Shown: in pieces, positions 46,661 to 56,783 of the stretch
Layout: each line of letters starts with the position of its first letter
How positions within the stretch are numbered: the stretch's first letter is position 1
Source of the DNA: Paratinospora sagittata
Taxonomy: Eukaryota > Streptophyta > Magnoliopsida > Ranunculales > Menispermaceae
Direction of reading: 5' to 3'
DNA: 64,000 nt
NCBI GenBank assembly: GCA_035771175.1
Contig: CM069608.1
Location: 27,893,019-27,957,018 of the forward strand
Position numbers and translations under genes: made by a program
The notes under the pieces: generated by a model
The model's database searches: none
What the model was told of the DNA's origin: nothing
What the model saw: the letters and a program-made list of their open reading frames with translations, nothing else

Positions 46661-49539
46661 TGTAGCACCCATGCCTTCAGGTGAGGTCATTTTGACCCAT
46701 AGTGTACCCTATACGTATTCGTATACGTATGTGTATATGTATTTTGATGCTCGAAGCACGTAAGTTCGAGTGTCTTTGCATGATTTTAGGTCATAAAGAG
46801 TGTGCATGAATTTTCGGAACCATCGGAGACTCGTTCGACGTCAAAACATGTCAAAAACGGTGTTTTGGATCCAGTGGAGCTTGCTCCATGGAGGAAGAAA
46901 TTTTTGTCACAAATTATATCAATGGTTTGATCTCCTAGATCCGTGGTCCGATTGAGCTGAGATTTTTCAGCTCATTCTTATATGATAGATCTTAATTATG
47001 AACGGTGAAGATCTTTATCGGAGTTACCTACTATGAGTTATAAGACTCCAAACACTGTTTCACGGATTTTCGGATTTTCTTACGCAGTTTTGATCAAACA
47101 GTAAGATCTCGCAATCCCACCGTTGGATTGAGTTGTAAGTTTACCCAAATGTTGGTAACGTACTCATGCAACGTTTGAACGGTTACGATGTTAAATTGGT
47201 GGGTACTTTGCATGAAATTAACTATCTAAGTGCAAGTATTGTAACAAGAAAACTGAGTTTTTGATAGTTTGTGGCAACTTTTAATTATGGGCCCAAGCTT
47301 ATCTATTTAAGCAACCAAAACGTAATTTTAGGCTCATTTGCTCATTTCTCAGTCAGAAAAGAGAGAAAGGAGCTGGAGAGGAGAAAAGGAGAGGAAAGTT
47401 AGGGTTTGGTGGTTTCTTGCTCAAGAACACCTAAAGTTTGCATTTTTCCTCCATTTCTTCCTTGAATCTCTCTATTAGTTGCATGATAGCTTTATTTTGA
47501 GCATGAGGGTTTCATTTTGATGCATGCATTGTGATGAACCTTGGATGGGTGGAAGACCAAAGTTGGAGTTGAGTCTTGCATGTCACATATGTGTGATTAG
47601 AGAGTGTTAGGAGTACTCTAATGGTGAAACCCTCAATTTCTAGCAAGAAATTGGAAGGGTTAGTTCAAATGACCTATACTTAGTTTATGGCCTTAGACTT
47701 TTTCAAAATCTTTGCATGTCAATTATGTTGACCTAGTGGCCATTGTGGATGATTCCATGTTGCAAGATCAGTAAAATTCATGGCTGAACATGGTGGCCTA
47801 GTGTAAAATAGGCAATATGGCCTATGTATGAAAATTTCCAGATTTGGGGCTTTTGATGCTCTTGATATAAAATCTGGAAAATTATGCAATGTAGGTCTAA
47901 TTGGACATGATTAGGGTTTTTTGATGATTGAATTCAGTGGGTTCTCATAATGGACACCCTAAGGTTGACTAATTTTGATCTAGGCTAAGTATTTGACATT
48001 TTTCATGTACTTTGACAATTTTGCATGTAATTTGGGGATTTTGCCCAAATTGAGACTTTTCACCCAAAGCAAGTCAATTTATGAAATTGACTTGGGGATT
48101 GTTTAATTGGACCCAAATTGAGTAGAATCATGGGTTTAAAATGTTAGAACCTATGTTAAATTGATATGACTTAGTTTATTTTGACCTTATGTTTTATATT
48201 GGCCTAATTGGGGTTTTGACCAAGCCTTAGTCAATTGATGAAATTGACTTGGTGTATAGTCTAATTGACCCTAATTATAATTGAATTTCATGTATATTAG
48301 TGGTTGGATCATGGGATCACCCTATTACATTCAATTTAGGTCAATCTTAGTTTAATTGAGTCTAAGTGATCAAGTTGGGCAATATGAAAATTGGCTCAAG
48401 GGGGTAATCAATTTAGAATCTAATTGATTTTAGATTGGGTTTGAACATGGGGTTTTGACACACTTTATGACTGATTTTCAGTTGTGTGAACCATGTTATT
48501 TCCAGGTCTTGTGATTGATCTTGAACCCGTTTAGTCAATTGGAGAGTTTTGGCGATTAGATTGGCTAGACTTAGCCAATCAAGTGTGAGTGTTCTTTTAC
48601 TTTTGGATTATTTATATGTGGCATTGCATTATAGAAATGTTTTAAATGCTTATGTATGATGGTATGCATGTTTTAATATTCCATGAAATACATTTGAGCA
48701 TAATTCATTGGGATGACAATTTGGGTTAAGGCTCCTAGTTGGAATTTCCTCTTTTTGAAAATTCTCGTAAGTCTAGCGGCTATCCCAGTTGTGTACCCTG
48801 TAGAGGGTTTTATGGCTTGTGTATGGGTAGGTTAGTTTAAACTAATCCTACGTGCTGCCCAACCCCAGAAACCCTAATAGAATATGAGTATTGTGTGTGT
48901 GTTCGGGCGCTGTGTGTCGCGTACCAGCCTTGAACCCCCATACTCAAGAGGTGTTAGGATTGCATGAGTATGATTACAAATGTTATGCATCGTCTTATGT
49001 ATGACTTGATCCATTATGTTAGCATGTATGTAATCTATTTGATCATCATGATATTTCAACTGTTTTATGATCTTACCATGTTTTATAAATGCACGTATGA
49101 GCCACTTGTAAATAACATTCACTGAGCTGGATGTAGCTCACACCTCACCATCTTCTTTCAGGATCTGATAAAAAAGAAAAAGGGAAGGCTTGACTGCGGA
49201 GCGCCCCTTGTTTTGTTTCATGTAGGTGTTGTACATTTGGTTTTGTATTTTGATAATTATGTACATGATAACACCTAGTAATTGTATATTTAACACATAG
49301 TTGGGATGTGTTGGGTTTTGTATCATTTTGAAGACTCTGGAATTTTATATTTGGTAATTTGGAGATGTAATATTTTATTTCATTGTGATCATGTTAGTTG
49401 GTTGTTAAGGAAGTACTTTTATTTCTTCTTGGGGATTCATATATGTATTTTAGGCTGACGGGACGTCGGGTGTACCGATGGAGGGTATACTCGGAGGTTT
49501 CTGTACCGGTCATGACGTCACGTATAGTGGGTCATGACA
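46661..49539 (+). mobile_element. LTR-like block inside the 7.1-kb insertion, no target duplication
   Basis: 2879 bp, starts TGTAGCACCCATGCC, ends GGTCATGACA. It has the CACTGAGCTGGATGTAGCTCAC signature near 49120-49140, shared with the gypsy LTRs. Flanking pentamers TTAGT and TAACA do not match, unlike all other solo LTRs here, which suggests rearrangement rather than simple insertion followed by LTR recombination. Confidence 0.7.
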
Positions 49540-50715
49540 TAACAAGTTCAAGTCCAAGGCATAAACATATAAAATAACCCATGAAATCTTCACCGACCAC
49601 TATAATGTTCCAAAAGCATTGATTTCTAATAGAACCCATTTAATTGATATAATCAATTATTAAATAATTACTCAGTCCTACTACCATAAACGCTACTCAA
49701 GCCACTAACCCACCCCTACTACTGTGAGACACGACACGAACTTGCGACTCTATTCTTTCATGTACCTGCATGTGAAAAATAGGGGTGAGCTTGAAAGCCC
49801 AGTGGGCCATCTAAACCATTCACAACATTTTATCATGATATATACACAAGAACATTACAAACAAGTTTCACACATTAATCGTTGCAACATTTGATTGTTT
49901 GAGTTGAGAATTCCATCACGTACCTTTAGGAAATCAAACCCCGGGTGACACTACCCAAAATTAAAATTAGTTGGCGATATTCATAATGAATAGCTGCCCC
50001 ATAATAATCATTGGCGATATTCATCAGAATAACTACCCCAAAACAGTCATTGGCGATATTCCTTAGAATAACTGCCTCATATGTGTTATTTTTATCTTAA
50101 TCATGTTCTTTAATGAAGTCACAGTATCACACATGCAACATAAGTACAATACATAACTTGTATTCACATGATATGTTCAAACTCCACAACACATGGTATC
50201 ATATCACAATGCCAAATATATTGGCATTCACATATGAACTTTATTATAACAATTATGCTAATACTATCATGTCATATATCACGTCATCAAACTTTTAAAG
50301 TACACATGAATTACACGCATCTAACATCAACTCGGGACAACAAATCATACACGTACACTATCATCATGGCCAACAATCACAATATGTATAATCATGTAAG
50401 ATAAGCATGCACGAGCAATCTAATAATACTATAAATCTAATTACTTTAATGTTCCTATCTACATATCGAAATAAAATATTGTAAAGGCATAGAATCTTCC
50501 CCACCTGTTACACACGCAGTTCTTTGTTGTCAAAATTCTTGGTGCGTAACGTACGTCCTCAACCTATACATATGTATTACATTTAAATTAATTACACATA
50601 CCTACCCAAATATATATATTACTCATATAAGTAAGATATATGTATATACATACGTATATAACTGCTATAATATATATATATAATTTGTATAGCAGAGAAG
50701 TGTCACCACTCTGTT

Positions 50716-50757
<42 letters not shown>

Positions 50758-50944
50758 TATAATATATATAATCTGTATAACAAAGAAGTGGTTGGCGGTG
50801 GTGGGTTTTATTATATATGTATATATATATATATATATATTTCATGTGATATATGCATGTTGGTGGTGTGTGATGGTAGTAGATAACACACTATCATGCA
50901 TCTGTTGGCCATGGTCACAACAGTTGTTGTTGTCTCCCTTAATG

Positions 50945-51478
50945 CCGTAAAAAAAAAAATGAAAGAAGAGAAATAATCTGAAAAACGGGGGCGGTGGGGT
51001 GAAGAACCACACATGACACTCATAGGTAACCCATGTCCATGAGAATGCTGAGAAGAACATGTGATGCATCACCGCACCGACGTTAACGTTGTCGGTACAA
51101 CATTCGATCAAAACACGAAAAAGAGATGCGACAAGTATAGGAGGAAAGAAAAGGAAGTGTAAAACTTACTTTTGTAGTTGCAAGATTTTCAGTTGCAAGG
51201 GCTACGGATCTCCAAAGAGGAAGAATGAGCTTAGGTGGAATAGTATATGAGGAGAAAAAGTGGTGTTGGATTGCATATGAAGGTTTTATATGCTTAGGGT
51301 TTTATGAATGTCTTTGGTGTATATTAGCAATAGCTTAAAAGAAGGCAAATTAAAAATATATGGAAAAGATTTGAGTTGCCTTTATGGGGTTGTTTAAGAA
51401 AACATGTCAATCTTTAAATTAAAGCCATGATTAGCTAAAAGAAAGGAGTGACAGATTAATAAAAGAATTCATGCAAGT

Positions 51479-51538
<60 letters not shown>

Positions 51539-52232
51539 GTATATATTTAAGTTGTTGTTTGTGAATATCACGAATTAATTGCATATGGAATTGAAGGAAT
51601 TATATATAATAAGAATAATATTCATCCCATAATGTGGGTGGAGCTTTAATAAAAGAAAGTATCTTTTATATGATAAGAATAATCATCCCCTTATGGCAAG
51701 GTAATCGTGTCATAATGTGGGTGAAGCTTAAATAAAAGAATGTATCTTAATATACTATAATGACTGCCCATGTAATTGTAATAGTATCCAAATCAAGAAG
51801 GAAATTGAAAGTAATATAACGAAAGAAGTGAAAAATAAGGAGAGATTTAATTGGGATTGGTATGCCACATTAGGTATTTAGGCATTATGAGAGAGACGTG
51901 ATGTTAGCAAAAGAGAAAGGAAATAAAAGAAATATTAATAAAAATAGTGAGAGGAAAGAGAGATTAACAGAAAATAATGAAAGGAAAGAATGGTGACGTG
52001 CTCATGCATGCAACCCATGTATATATGTCAGGCATGCGTGCACGTGTATGTGTATCCCCTCTCCCACTTTGACTCCGAAATTTGTGACTAAGTTCCTGGA
52101 GGATTTTGACGTCCTAAACTCATTCGTGAAGTTCGAAACGTACGAGTCCATCTCAATTAAATGTGCAAAATTACAAAAACACCCCTAAGTTTAAAATTAC
52201 GTAAATACCCTTGAAATTTTTGGGGTATTACA
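50945..52232 (-). repeat. Right inverted arm of the 7.1-kb insertion
   Basis: Minus-orientation copy of 45117-46350, expanded by a (TA)n(TG)n tract at about 51478-51537. Further minus-strand LTR-like sequence without a left-arm counterpart extends from 50944 down to about 49540, including (TA)n tracts near 50721-50755 and 50815-50840. Confidence 0.85.
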
Positions 52233-52476
52233 CATGATCAAGACATATATACAAGTCATATTTAGTACAGAATGCTTATTGGGATAATACAATTCAAGTT
52301 TTTTATCTAGTAAATTGTAAAAGTTCACTTAGAATGCACACAGGCACTTGTATATATAAGAATGAATTATGAATATAACTAATATTATTATCTTCTTATT
52401 GCTTAGTGACATTTTTTTGAGTGACATGATCAAGACGTATATACAAGTCATATTTAGTACAGAATGCTTATTGGAT
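52233..52476. repeat. ~192-bp tandem repeat, right part
   Basis: It continues the unit broken at 45116 and adds one more (from about 52291). The total is about three units once the 7.1-kb insertion is removed. The array ends at GAATGCTTATTGG, about 220 bp upstream of the next gene's ATG. Confidence 0.85.
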
Positions 52477-52694
52477 GAAGAAAAGAATGGCTTGACAAGG
52501 TGGATAAGATATATGTTTTTTAAAAAAGAAAAAAGATAGGAATATTATCCTTTATATGATGAGAACTCAACTTCAATGTATAATAAGATGTGAACTAAAG
52601 TACATGTTAGAGGATTGATATATATTCCCATATATAATGAGCCCTTCCAAGCTCTCCAAGCTAGTTATATCAACGAACCATTGCCTTGGTTTCC

Positions 52695-55394
52695 ATGGCT
52701 GAACAAAAAGATCTGCAGCAAAATCCAATCAAAGATGCCCTCAATTATCTTCTAGATAATAAAAAAGGAGCAAATGTTGATGATCATGATCAGCAAACTT
52801 CTGGCAGTGGCATGCTTCAAGGGATCGTTAAAGCGCTGGTTCAAGGAGCCGTGGAGATTGTAAAAGAACCTGCAGCAGATATTGCAGTACCGGCAATAAT
52901 GCCAGCCTCACATCAGGTTGAGGAGAAGAACAGAAAAAAGAAAAAGTCTCAATGTGGTAAGAATGAAAATATTGGTGATGATGGCCAGGTTATAGCTACC
53001 AAGTCATCAAAGAAGGAAGGCAAAATGAAAGAGAAAAAGAAGATAAAGAAGGATGGTGCCAAGAAAGAGAAGGACAAGAACAAGCTGAATACCAAGAAGA
53101 TAAAGAAGGAAGAAAATAGCAGTAGTAGTAGCAGCAGCAGCAGCAGCAGTAGCAGCAGTAGCGCAGTGAAAGTGAAGATGATTCGTTACAAGAACAAAAG
53201 GTAATTAAGTAAATAATGATATATATTTTCTTATAATTTCAGGAAAATACTAAAAGTGACATCTATGACGTACATTGAAAGAAATATTATAAAAATATTT
53301 TCATTAATGTACCATTAGATTTTTTCTTATATATGCACTAGCACCAAGACAATCTAATAGAAATGTATTAAAAGTTATGTTTCTATCAATGTACTCAATG
53401 AATGTCAATGTAGCACTAGTTACTCTTTTCTTTTTACTCAAATTAATGATTCACAAGAACAAAATGCAAATTAAACTACGATTAGGATTTTAAAAATGCT
53501 ACAATGACTTTTAAAGTGACTTTTAAGGTAACTTCCATCATACGAATCTTTTGAAAGAGTATAACTGTTATGTAGGTATTTCATTTTTTGGAAATACTAA
53601 AATGATGTAAAATATACACTCCTAAAACTATACTCACGCTACTGTGTGGTGAGTCGTGAGAGTTAGTTGTTTCTTTTTATTTTTCTCTATAAGAATGTAG
53701 TTGTTTCTCTTCCTTTTTAAGTGATCATATGTGCATGATGTGATATAGGTTACGTTATAAGTTACTTTAAGAGTTAGTATAGCATTTTGCAAGATTTTTT
53801 TTTGGCCCAAAATAGAAAATTATCCATAGGGTATTAGATTCATTAAAGCGAAGTCCATTTTGTTGAGCGCTAAGAGCATTTGACCATGAATAATGCTAAA
53901 TTAATTGAGATGTTGTACTGCTATGTAAACTACCACTCTCATCAGTACTTTTAAATTACATTCAGATAGCATTGAATTATGTATTGACATATAATTCGAT
54001 GAAATCCAAAGATATTGGGGTGATGAAGTTTATATTTCAATTTGCATAGGTGGAAAAGTAAATGTTATTTACAACTTGAAGTGGGGGCTATGAGCTCTTC
54101 ATATTCTTAATTATGTGAGCTTAATTAGAAAACTTTGTTATCCAAGGTCCACTTACTTCTTATAAGTTGTTTTCTTTACTGATGGTTAATTTATTGGTTT
54201 CTTTGCACCCCGTGTGCCCAAGACTCCGACCTTGGCCATTAATTAATATGTGTTTTTACATGCATCTTAGTATTTCTAATAAATATGATACTCTAATTTT
54301 ATTTATAATTTAACTTTTTGTAATTAAAATGGTATTTCTCAACAAATTAATCAAAAAAGAAAACAAAAGGGACAAATGTCTTTTGCCTCATATTTTTTAT
54401 GTATAAAAACTAAAATAAGAAAAAATTATGGGTATACATGAGTTGGGTTGGGTTGGTTTTGGACTAAAGCCTCAACCCAAACAGTTCAAGTTAAAAAAAT
54501 TACAACTCAACTCAACTCAAACTGACCTAGTTTGGCTTAGGTTGAGTTGGTCAATCGAGTTAGGCTTGGTTCTAATCTTTTGTCAATTTCAAATTGCATT
54601 TAACTTTACCTAGAGCCAACTTTTGAGCCGAACCTAATAGAACTTTCAAATCCATGTACTTTAGCTTTAAATGAAAGTTTTTTTTGGCACTAATATTTTC
54701 AATCTATTTAAAATAAACACTCAACATTATCAACTGTCATTAAATATATATATAGCATACAAAACAGCATGCATAAACACATTTTCCCAATTAACTTAAT
54801 TGGTAAAATAAGTTAACGCCAGAGAAAATAGAATTCAAATTTTACATTTTTAGAAGTGGGTCTATTCGGATTAGATTAGTTGAGTTCTAGTGGTATGAAC
54901 TCATAACCCAACTCAAACTGATTAGATTAAGCTTTTGAAATTCAACCCACCTGGTAATATTAGTTCTGGGATTCATGGACACCCTTAATAAAAACCAACT
55001 TAGTTTTCTTTTTTTTTTGTGGAATCTTTATATAGTTAAATACAATAGTTTTTTTTTTTTTTTTGAGGGAGTTAAATATAATAGTTACACGCATACATTT
55101 ATATATATATATCAGTTATTTTTTATATATGTTTATATTTTTGAAGTGCAGGTAAGCAAGTTTGTTTGGCTTGGAATATTCGGAGGCTTAGTAATAGCTA
55201 TTGTGGGATTAATGAAAGTAGCAGATACACGTAGAGTAAAAAGTGCGACACCAGTACAAAAAATTGAAGGTAATAATGGGACACAAGTGCAGCACAGTCA
55301 AAAGAAAGAAGAGGACGTTCAAATTAAAATAGAAGATTTAAGGAGGAAAATGAAGAAAATTGAAGAGGCGATAGGTGATGATGACTTGCCCTGA
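52695..55394 (+). CDS. Lys/Ser-rich protein with one membrane segment, two exons, function unknown
   Basis: Exons 52695-53200 and 55157-55394 give 247 aa. The start at 52695 (TTCCATGGCT) has a good plant context; no upstream in-frame ATG was found nearby. Exon 1 opens with MAEQKDLQQNPIKDALNYLL, has a short amphipathic or hydrophobic region (LQGIVKALVQGAVEIV), then a long Lys/Glu-rich stretch and a run of 15 Ser (53119-53162). Exon 2 encodes a membrane segment (FVWLGIFGGLVIAIVGLMKVA) and a charged, coiled-coil-like acidic tail ending IGDDDLP. The donor AAAAG|GTAATT leaves phase 2. The acceptor at GTAAG|C (55156) keeps the frame, whereas the neighbouring GTGCAG (55151) would give a stop. Topology (soluble N-terminus, near-C-terminal anchor, ~55-residue tail) is inferred. 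Not recognised as a named family. Confidence 0.7.
54430..54985. mobile_element. Probable hAT-type MITE in the intron of the Lys/Ser-rich gene
   Basis: The left end GGGTATACATGAGTTGGGTTGG and the right end, read inward, GGGTGTCCATGAATCC form an imperfect terminal inverted repeat. The inside is rich in AACCCAAC/GTTGGGTT words, as in common plant MITEs with GGGTGTNCATG termini. No clean target duplication was found. Confidence 0.5.
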
Positions 55395-55988
55395 TCTAAT
55401 TGCATGTACATCCAAAATGTATATTTAAAAGTGTAAGTTGCCCTTTCATACGGTTAAATTGTCTCAAATTGTGTATTGGTATATAATTTAAGATAATTTA
55501 ATAATATTTAATAATAATATAAATGTACATACGTAATTAATTTGACCCACACATCCCTGGCAATCTTCAATATGAAAATAATTAGTTCTTTAATATATAC
55601 TTCTTAAATATCTATATACAACCACTATTGTTGCATAAAAAGATGTGAAGTAGCATATAATGATCTTCTTCAAATTTATTAATATTTGTGTTTGGTTTTT
55701 TTTTTAAGAAACAAAACAAAATTTACATTCCACAGAGTTGCAAAAGACAGCACTCTCTAACATTTATGTTCCAACATTAATGAAAACCGAACCCATACTA
55801 TTACATACAAAATATTTATCATTAGTCAAAAAATGGAATATTGTTGTTCTTTTACATCTTATAGTTTTGTCTTTTATTTCAAAATTAGTTTTGATATTAT
55901 AAGGGATTAATTAACTATCTTCTCTTTTTAATTTCCTCAATTAAGTATCTTCCTACTTTCAATTTTGGTCTAGCTTTTATTTTCATTA
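55395..55988. other. Intergenic region with 3' UTR of the upstream gene
   Basis: AT-rich sequence downstream of the Lys/Ser-rich gene; no gene is recognised. It ends at a Mutator-type MITE. Confidence 0.5.
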
Positions 55989-56206
55989 GGATTTTTAGAG
56001 TTAGGGTCCCTGTCTTTCTGTATCTAGTGCAAAGGTCTCACCGATGAACGCTCTGGTCGGAGTTGTTAAACATTAAATGCATGTAAAAAGTTAAACCTAT
56101 CTTCTTTTTTTTCTGTTAACAACTGTACTTCAGAACCCAAATACTAATTTTATAATCAACTACGAGACTATTGCACTAGATACACGACCATAACTCTAAA
56201 AATCCC
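55989..56206. mobile_element. Mutator-type MITE, 218 bp, with perfect 9-bp TSD
   Basis: The left end GGATTTTTAGAGTTAGGGTC and the right end, read inward, GGGATTTTTAGAGTTATGGTC form inverted repeats; similarity extends to a shared GTATCTAGTGCAA block. TTTTCATTA flanks both sides (55980-55988 and 56207-56215). A 9-bp duplication points to the Mutator superfamily. It lies about 580 bp upstream of the membrane-protein gene. Confidence 0.85.
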
Positions 56207-56783
56207 TTTTCATTATTATCTTCACGCCTAATATTTTACTCTCTTCCATCCTTTTTATTTTCTACTTAAAATAATATTTTTCCTCTTCCTCTCCTAAAAG
56301 TAAAAAAAAAAAAAACATATGAACAAGAATAATTTTTTTTAGTACATCACCATTTACATCTTTTACTGAATAGCAAGGTGAGACATGTCATAACCAAACA
56401 TTAGAATCGCTTATGAAGTATATATTCAAGGTCCACAGACACCTAACATTTTCTTTTTTAAGCGTGTTTAATTGGAAAATTGGAAAATTAAGAATTGATG
56501 AAAGAAGGCCACGTCAAGAACTTTGAAGGTTTAGACCTTGGCTTTCGAGCTTAAATCGGTGCCAAAGAACCTCATGCACAGCGCCACGTATCCCATACCA
56601 ACCGCTACCCCTTCTAACTCGCTCATCACCATCTTATTCATTCCTTCTCTACTCATTTTCTCACTAATACTTCCTCACATCCCCAAACATAAATTTATTT
56701 CCTCCCACTAAATAATCAAGGAAACCCAAAAAAAAAAAAAAAAAAATCCCATTCGATCGATCAAAAAATTCAAAGAGATTAAG
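56207..56783 (+). promoter_or_regulatory. Upstream region and 5' UTR of the membrane-protein gene
   Basis: Contains pyrimidine-rich sequence (56610-56700, CTTCT/CTCAC-type, common near plant transcription starts), an A-run at 56728-56746 and then the ATG at 56784. No TATA box can be assigned with confidence. Confidence 0.35.

Larger units (their letters stand above)
45117..52232. mobile_element. 7.1-kb insertion bounded by ~1.25-kb inverted LTR-like arms
   Basis: The left edge reads TGTAATACCCCAAAAATTTT and the right edge is its near-exact reverse complement. The target repeat is duplicated as CATGA at 45112-45116 and 52233-52237. The inverted arms run 45117-46350 and 50945-52232 with clear similarity (for example GGACATGGGTTACCTATGAG on opposite strands at 46260 and 51015). 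The terminal TG...CA and TGTAATACCCC match gypsy LTR starts, and 49740-49830 on the minus strand has the tagctcac-type LTR signature. The centre holds another LTR-like block (46661-49539). No coding domain was seen. Confidence 0.8.

Noticed and set aside
50588..50845. 85-codon minus-strand ORF of Tyr/Ile repeats
   Set aside because: It is the translation of (TA)n microsatellite DNA.
45117..52232. Classical DNA transposon with long TIRs
   Set aside because: The ends TGTAATACCCC and the 5-bp duplication are those of gypsy LTRs, and no transposase trace was found; kept as an open alternative only in the finding.
52686..52694. Alternative start nine bases upstream for the Lys/Ser-rich protein
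   Set aside because: The codon at 52686 is TTG, not ATG. The first ATG in frame is at 52695 and has a good context.
54430..54985. Telomere-like or satellite array of GTTGGGTT words
   Set aside because: The words are irregular and the segment has MITE-like ends.
54975..55156. Open frame upstream of exon 2 of the Lys/Ser-rich gene
   Set aside because: It is T-rich intron sequence (poly-T and TA runs) that happens to stay open; the conserved-looking part starts at SKFVWLG, right after an AG.
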